From contig JAWOEI010000121.1 of assembly GCA_046482825.1 (NCBI GenBank), positions 1 to 15,718 on the forward strand: a stretch of DNA of 15,718 nucleotides, in the 5' to 3' direction. The translations under genes were made by a program, and so were the position numbers. This stretch comes from M55B167 sp046482825. GTDB lineage: Bacteria > Verrucomicrobiota > Kiritimatiellia > RFP12 > UBA1067. Under the pieces are notes generated by a model, which saw only the letters and a program-made list of their open reading frames with translations, had not been told where the DNA came from and searched no databases. Positions 14,560 to 15,718 of the stretch are shown one piece after another (the stretch's first letter is position 1; every line of letters begins with the position of its first letter).

Positions 14560-15186
14560 TTATCTTTCCGCCAGTTTTTCCAGCCATGAGGCCGCCATCT
14601 GGCTGTTGAGCGCCACCTGACCCAGGTCTTCCGCTTTATCATAAGCCACAGCCGCAGCTTCACCGGCTTCAGCGGCAAGACGCAGGGCCTCGCTTCCGCG
14701 CAGCTTGAGATTTGTTTTGTCAATTTCGGCGTTCCGGTGCTGTTCCACTTTTCCGAGCTTTTTGCTCAGTGAGGCTCCCTTTGCCTGATTGGATGCGGCT
14801 TTATCAAAATTTGCGCATGCTTTTCCGTAAAGCACTGCCGCGGATTTTTCCAGAGCGCCAGCTTTTGCATGCTGCGATCTGTAAATCTTGTCATCAGCGC
14901 TGTCCTTTATTGAAGCAGCTTGCCGGGCTTTATCCTGAAGTTTCCGGGCATGTTCCATCTGGGCAAGCGCCGCAAGCTCCCGGTTGGCCGCCGCATGTTT
15001 GTAAATTTCCATCTGTCGCTCCAGTCCGGCACTGTTCTCAAGGATCCTGGATGCTTTGGAAGATATGGATTTTGTCTTTGCTTTTTTGGATGCGACTGCA
15101 CTTTCCACCCCTGAACCTGCCGCCGCCTTAAGCACGACGCAAAACAGCATTCCTGCTATGAATATATGTCCTTTCAGCAATTTCAT
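14560..15186 (-). CDS. Small secreted Ala/Lys-rich alpha-helical protein of unknown function
   Basis: The frame is open from 15297, but the ATG at 15186 gives a signal peptide (MKLLKGHIFIAGMLFCVVLKAAAG) and a 208-residue product; the longer version has no ribosome binding site. Only a weak GGTGA precedes the chosen ATG. The mature protein is almost wholly helical and rich in Ala, Lys, Glu and Gln with few Pro or aromatic residues, for example NRELAALAQMEHARKLQD and LRLAAEAGEAAAVAYDKAED, which suggests coiled coil or a helical bundle. I do not recognise a family. It stands alone, on the same strand as the GH105 operon but 495 bases upstream of it. It could be a periplasmic structural or adaptor protein; this is a guess. 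Confidence 0.65.
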   Translation of the reverse strand: MKLLKGHIFIAGMLFCVVLKAAAGSGVESAVASKKAKTKSISSKASRILENSAGLERQMEIYKHAAANRELAALAQMEHARKLQDKARQAASIKDSADDKIYRSQHAKAGALEKSAAVLYGKACANFDKAASNQAKGASLSKKLGKVEQHRNAEIDKTNLKLRGSEALRLAAEAGEAAAVAYDKAEDLGQVALNSQMAASWLEKLAER

Positions 15187-15251
15187 CTTATTTTCACCCA
15201 AACATTGCAAAACTGTAACAAATCTAAAGCAATAATGATGCCGAACATGAA

Positions 15252-15274
15252 GTAGCATGCACTCTGTGTGCAAG
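15252..15274. repeat. GTAG-led single hairpin upstream of the helical secreted-protein gene
   Basis: GTAG (15252-15255) precedes TGCAC (15258-15262) paired with GTGCA (15268-15272) around TCTGT; two more pairs follow an A-A mismatch. This fits the REP-like layout seen elsewhere in the window, but the stem is short. Confidence 0.35.
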
Positions 15275-15318
15275 CCGTTATGATAAAATAACTTCAAAAT
15301 CTCATGTTTGCGAAAAGT

Positions 15319-15504
15319 TCAGACAAACTGTCTCATGTGTGTGCGCCAGTTTGTATATGGGCTTTGAAATGCATACATAAGAACACAGCTGGTTACTGCA
15401 GATTGCGAGGCTGAGGAGCCTTTCTGTTTCATAATATCATATACGGTGAGCAGGAGCTGTTTTCCGGTGAAGATACCCGGATTTTTGATATTTGTGTTGC
15501 ACAT
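15319..15504 (-). CDS. Doubtful 61-residue small open reading frame
   Basis: It starts MCNTNIKNPGIF and ends in THMRQFV. Its middle segment, TGKQLLLTVYDIMKQKG, reads like an ordinary globular helix and the codon choice is not unlike real genes. There is no ribosome binding site, no recognised family and no neighbour on either side that would support it. It may be a fragment of an old gene or chance. Confidence 0.2.
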   Translation of the reverse strand: MCNTNIKNPGIFTGKQLLLTVYDIMKQKGSSASQSAVTSCVLMYAFQSPYTNWRTHMRQFV

Positions 15505-15718
15505 TTTTTTTGCTAATATCCCAAAGTTGCCCCGCTGAGCGGGACCGCAACCGAAGTGAGATTATGTGATATGCGCAGTTCGAATATTCCTCGTCAGTAT
15601 ATGTTTTAACCGTCGCATCTTTGGTAGAAAACGCTTTGCGTTTTGGGTTGTTAATTTGTCATAACTGTATAAAAATAGCGACAAAGGGGTGCTTCCGCAT
15701 ATAAAATTTATTGAAGTT
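15505..15718. other. Non-coding right edge with two hairpins
   Basis: CCCGC (15531-15535) pairs with GCGGG (15539-15543), extended after a bulge by GTTGC (15526-15530) with GCAAC (15547-15551). A second perfect hairpin is AAAACGC/GCGTTTT (15628-15634, 15638-15644) around TTT; it ends in four T and could be a weak terminator for a plus-strand RNA. The final 70 bases are AT-rich with no clear start codon. The region may be the upstream region of a gene beyond the window. Confidence 0.4.

Noticed and set aside
1..15718. tRNA, rRNA, CRISPR array, transposase, phage or toxin-antitoxin genes
   Set aside because: None was found by reading both strands; the repeats present are dispersed hairpins, not evenly spaced direct repeats with unique spacers.

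Overview
The window looks like chromosomal DNA of a Gram-negative, polysaccharide-degrading bacterium, most probably from the PVC superphylum (Lentisphaerota or Kiritimatiellota). This is inference from gene content: a GH3 glycosidase, a GH105 hydrolase with a DUF4861-like tail, a Tat-exported sugar isomerase-like protein, a fused E1 dehydrogenase, an outer-membrane beta-barrel protein, and short palindromic repeats in most intergenic gaps. No rRNA, tRNA, CRISPR array, transposase or phage gene was seen.

Layout. 1-2318: 3' part of a GH3 beta-glycosidase gene whose start lies outside the window. 2437-3216: DeoR-family repressor with its own candidate promoter and an inverted repeat just before its start. 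3280-3383: compound palindromic repeat. 3465-5762: single-chain alpha+beta E1 2-oxoacid dehydrogenase, closed by a strong terminator. 5925-6875 (minus): DjlA-like J-domain membrane protein with an added zinc ribbon. 6876-7257: repeat-rich gap. 7258-8301: NAD-dependent epimerase/dehydratase. 8377-9585: SAM-dependent methyltransferase of the Methyltransf_32 type. 9888-10676: TorF/Gcw_chp-like outer-membrane protein behind a long structured leader and followed by a terminator. 11885-14065 then 10940-11818 (both minus): GH105-DUF4861 enzyme and Tat-signal sugar isomerase-like protein, a probable two-gene operon with a near-consensus promoter and an upstream palindrome. 14560-15186 (minus): small secreted Ala/Lys-rich helical protein. 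15298-15718: mostly non-coding.

How the genes may work together: GH3 and GH105 fit breakdown of plant or algal polysaccharides, GH105 acting on unsaturated uronyl ends left by polysaccharide lyases. The DeoR regulator beside GH3 and the E1 enzyme could link sugar supply to central carbon metabolism. These links rest on adjacency only.

The most distinctive non-genic signal is a set of intergenic hairpins, most preceded by GTAG or GGAG and several arranged as inverted pairs. This matches the layout of REP/BIME elements mobilised by RAYT (TnpA-REP) transposases. I saw no complete novel multi-gene system. The best leads are this repeat set, the structured leader of the outer-membrane protein, and the fused E1 with an internal insertion. 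Three starts were moved downstream of the longest open frame on ribosome-binding-site or signal-peptide evidence (E1, outer-membrane protein, GH105).
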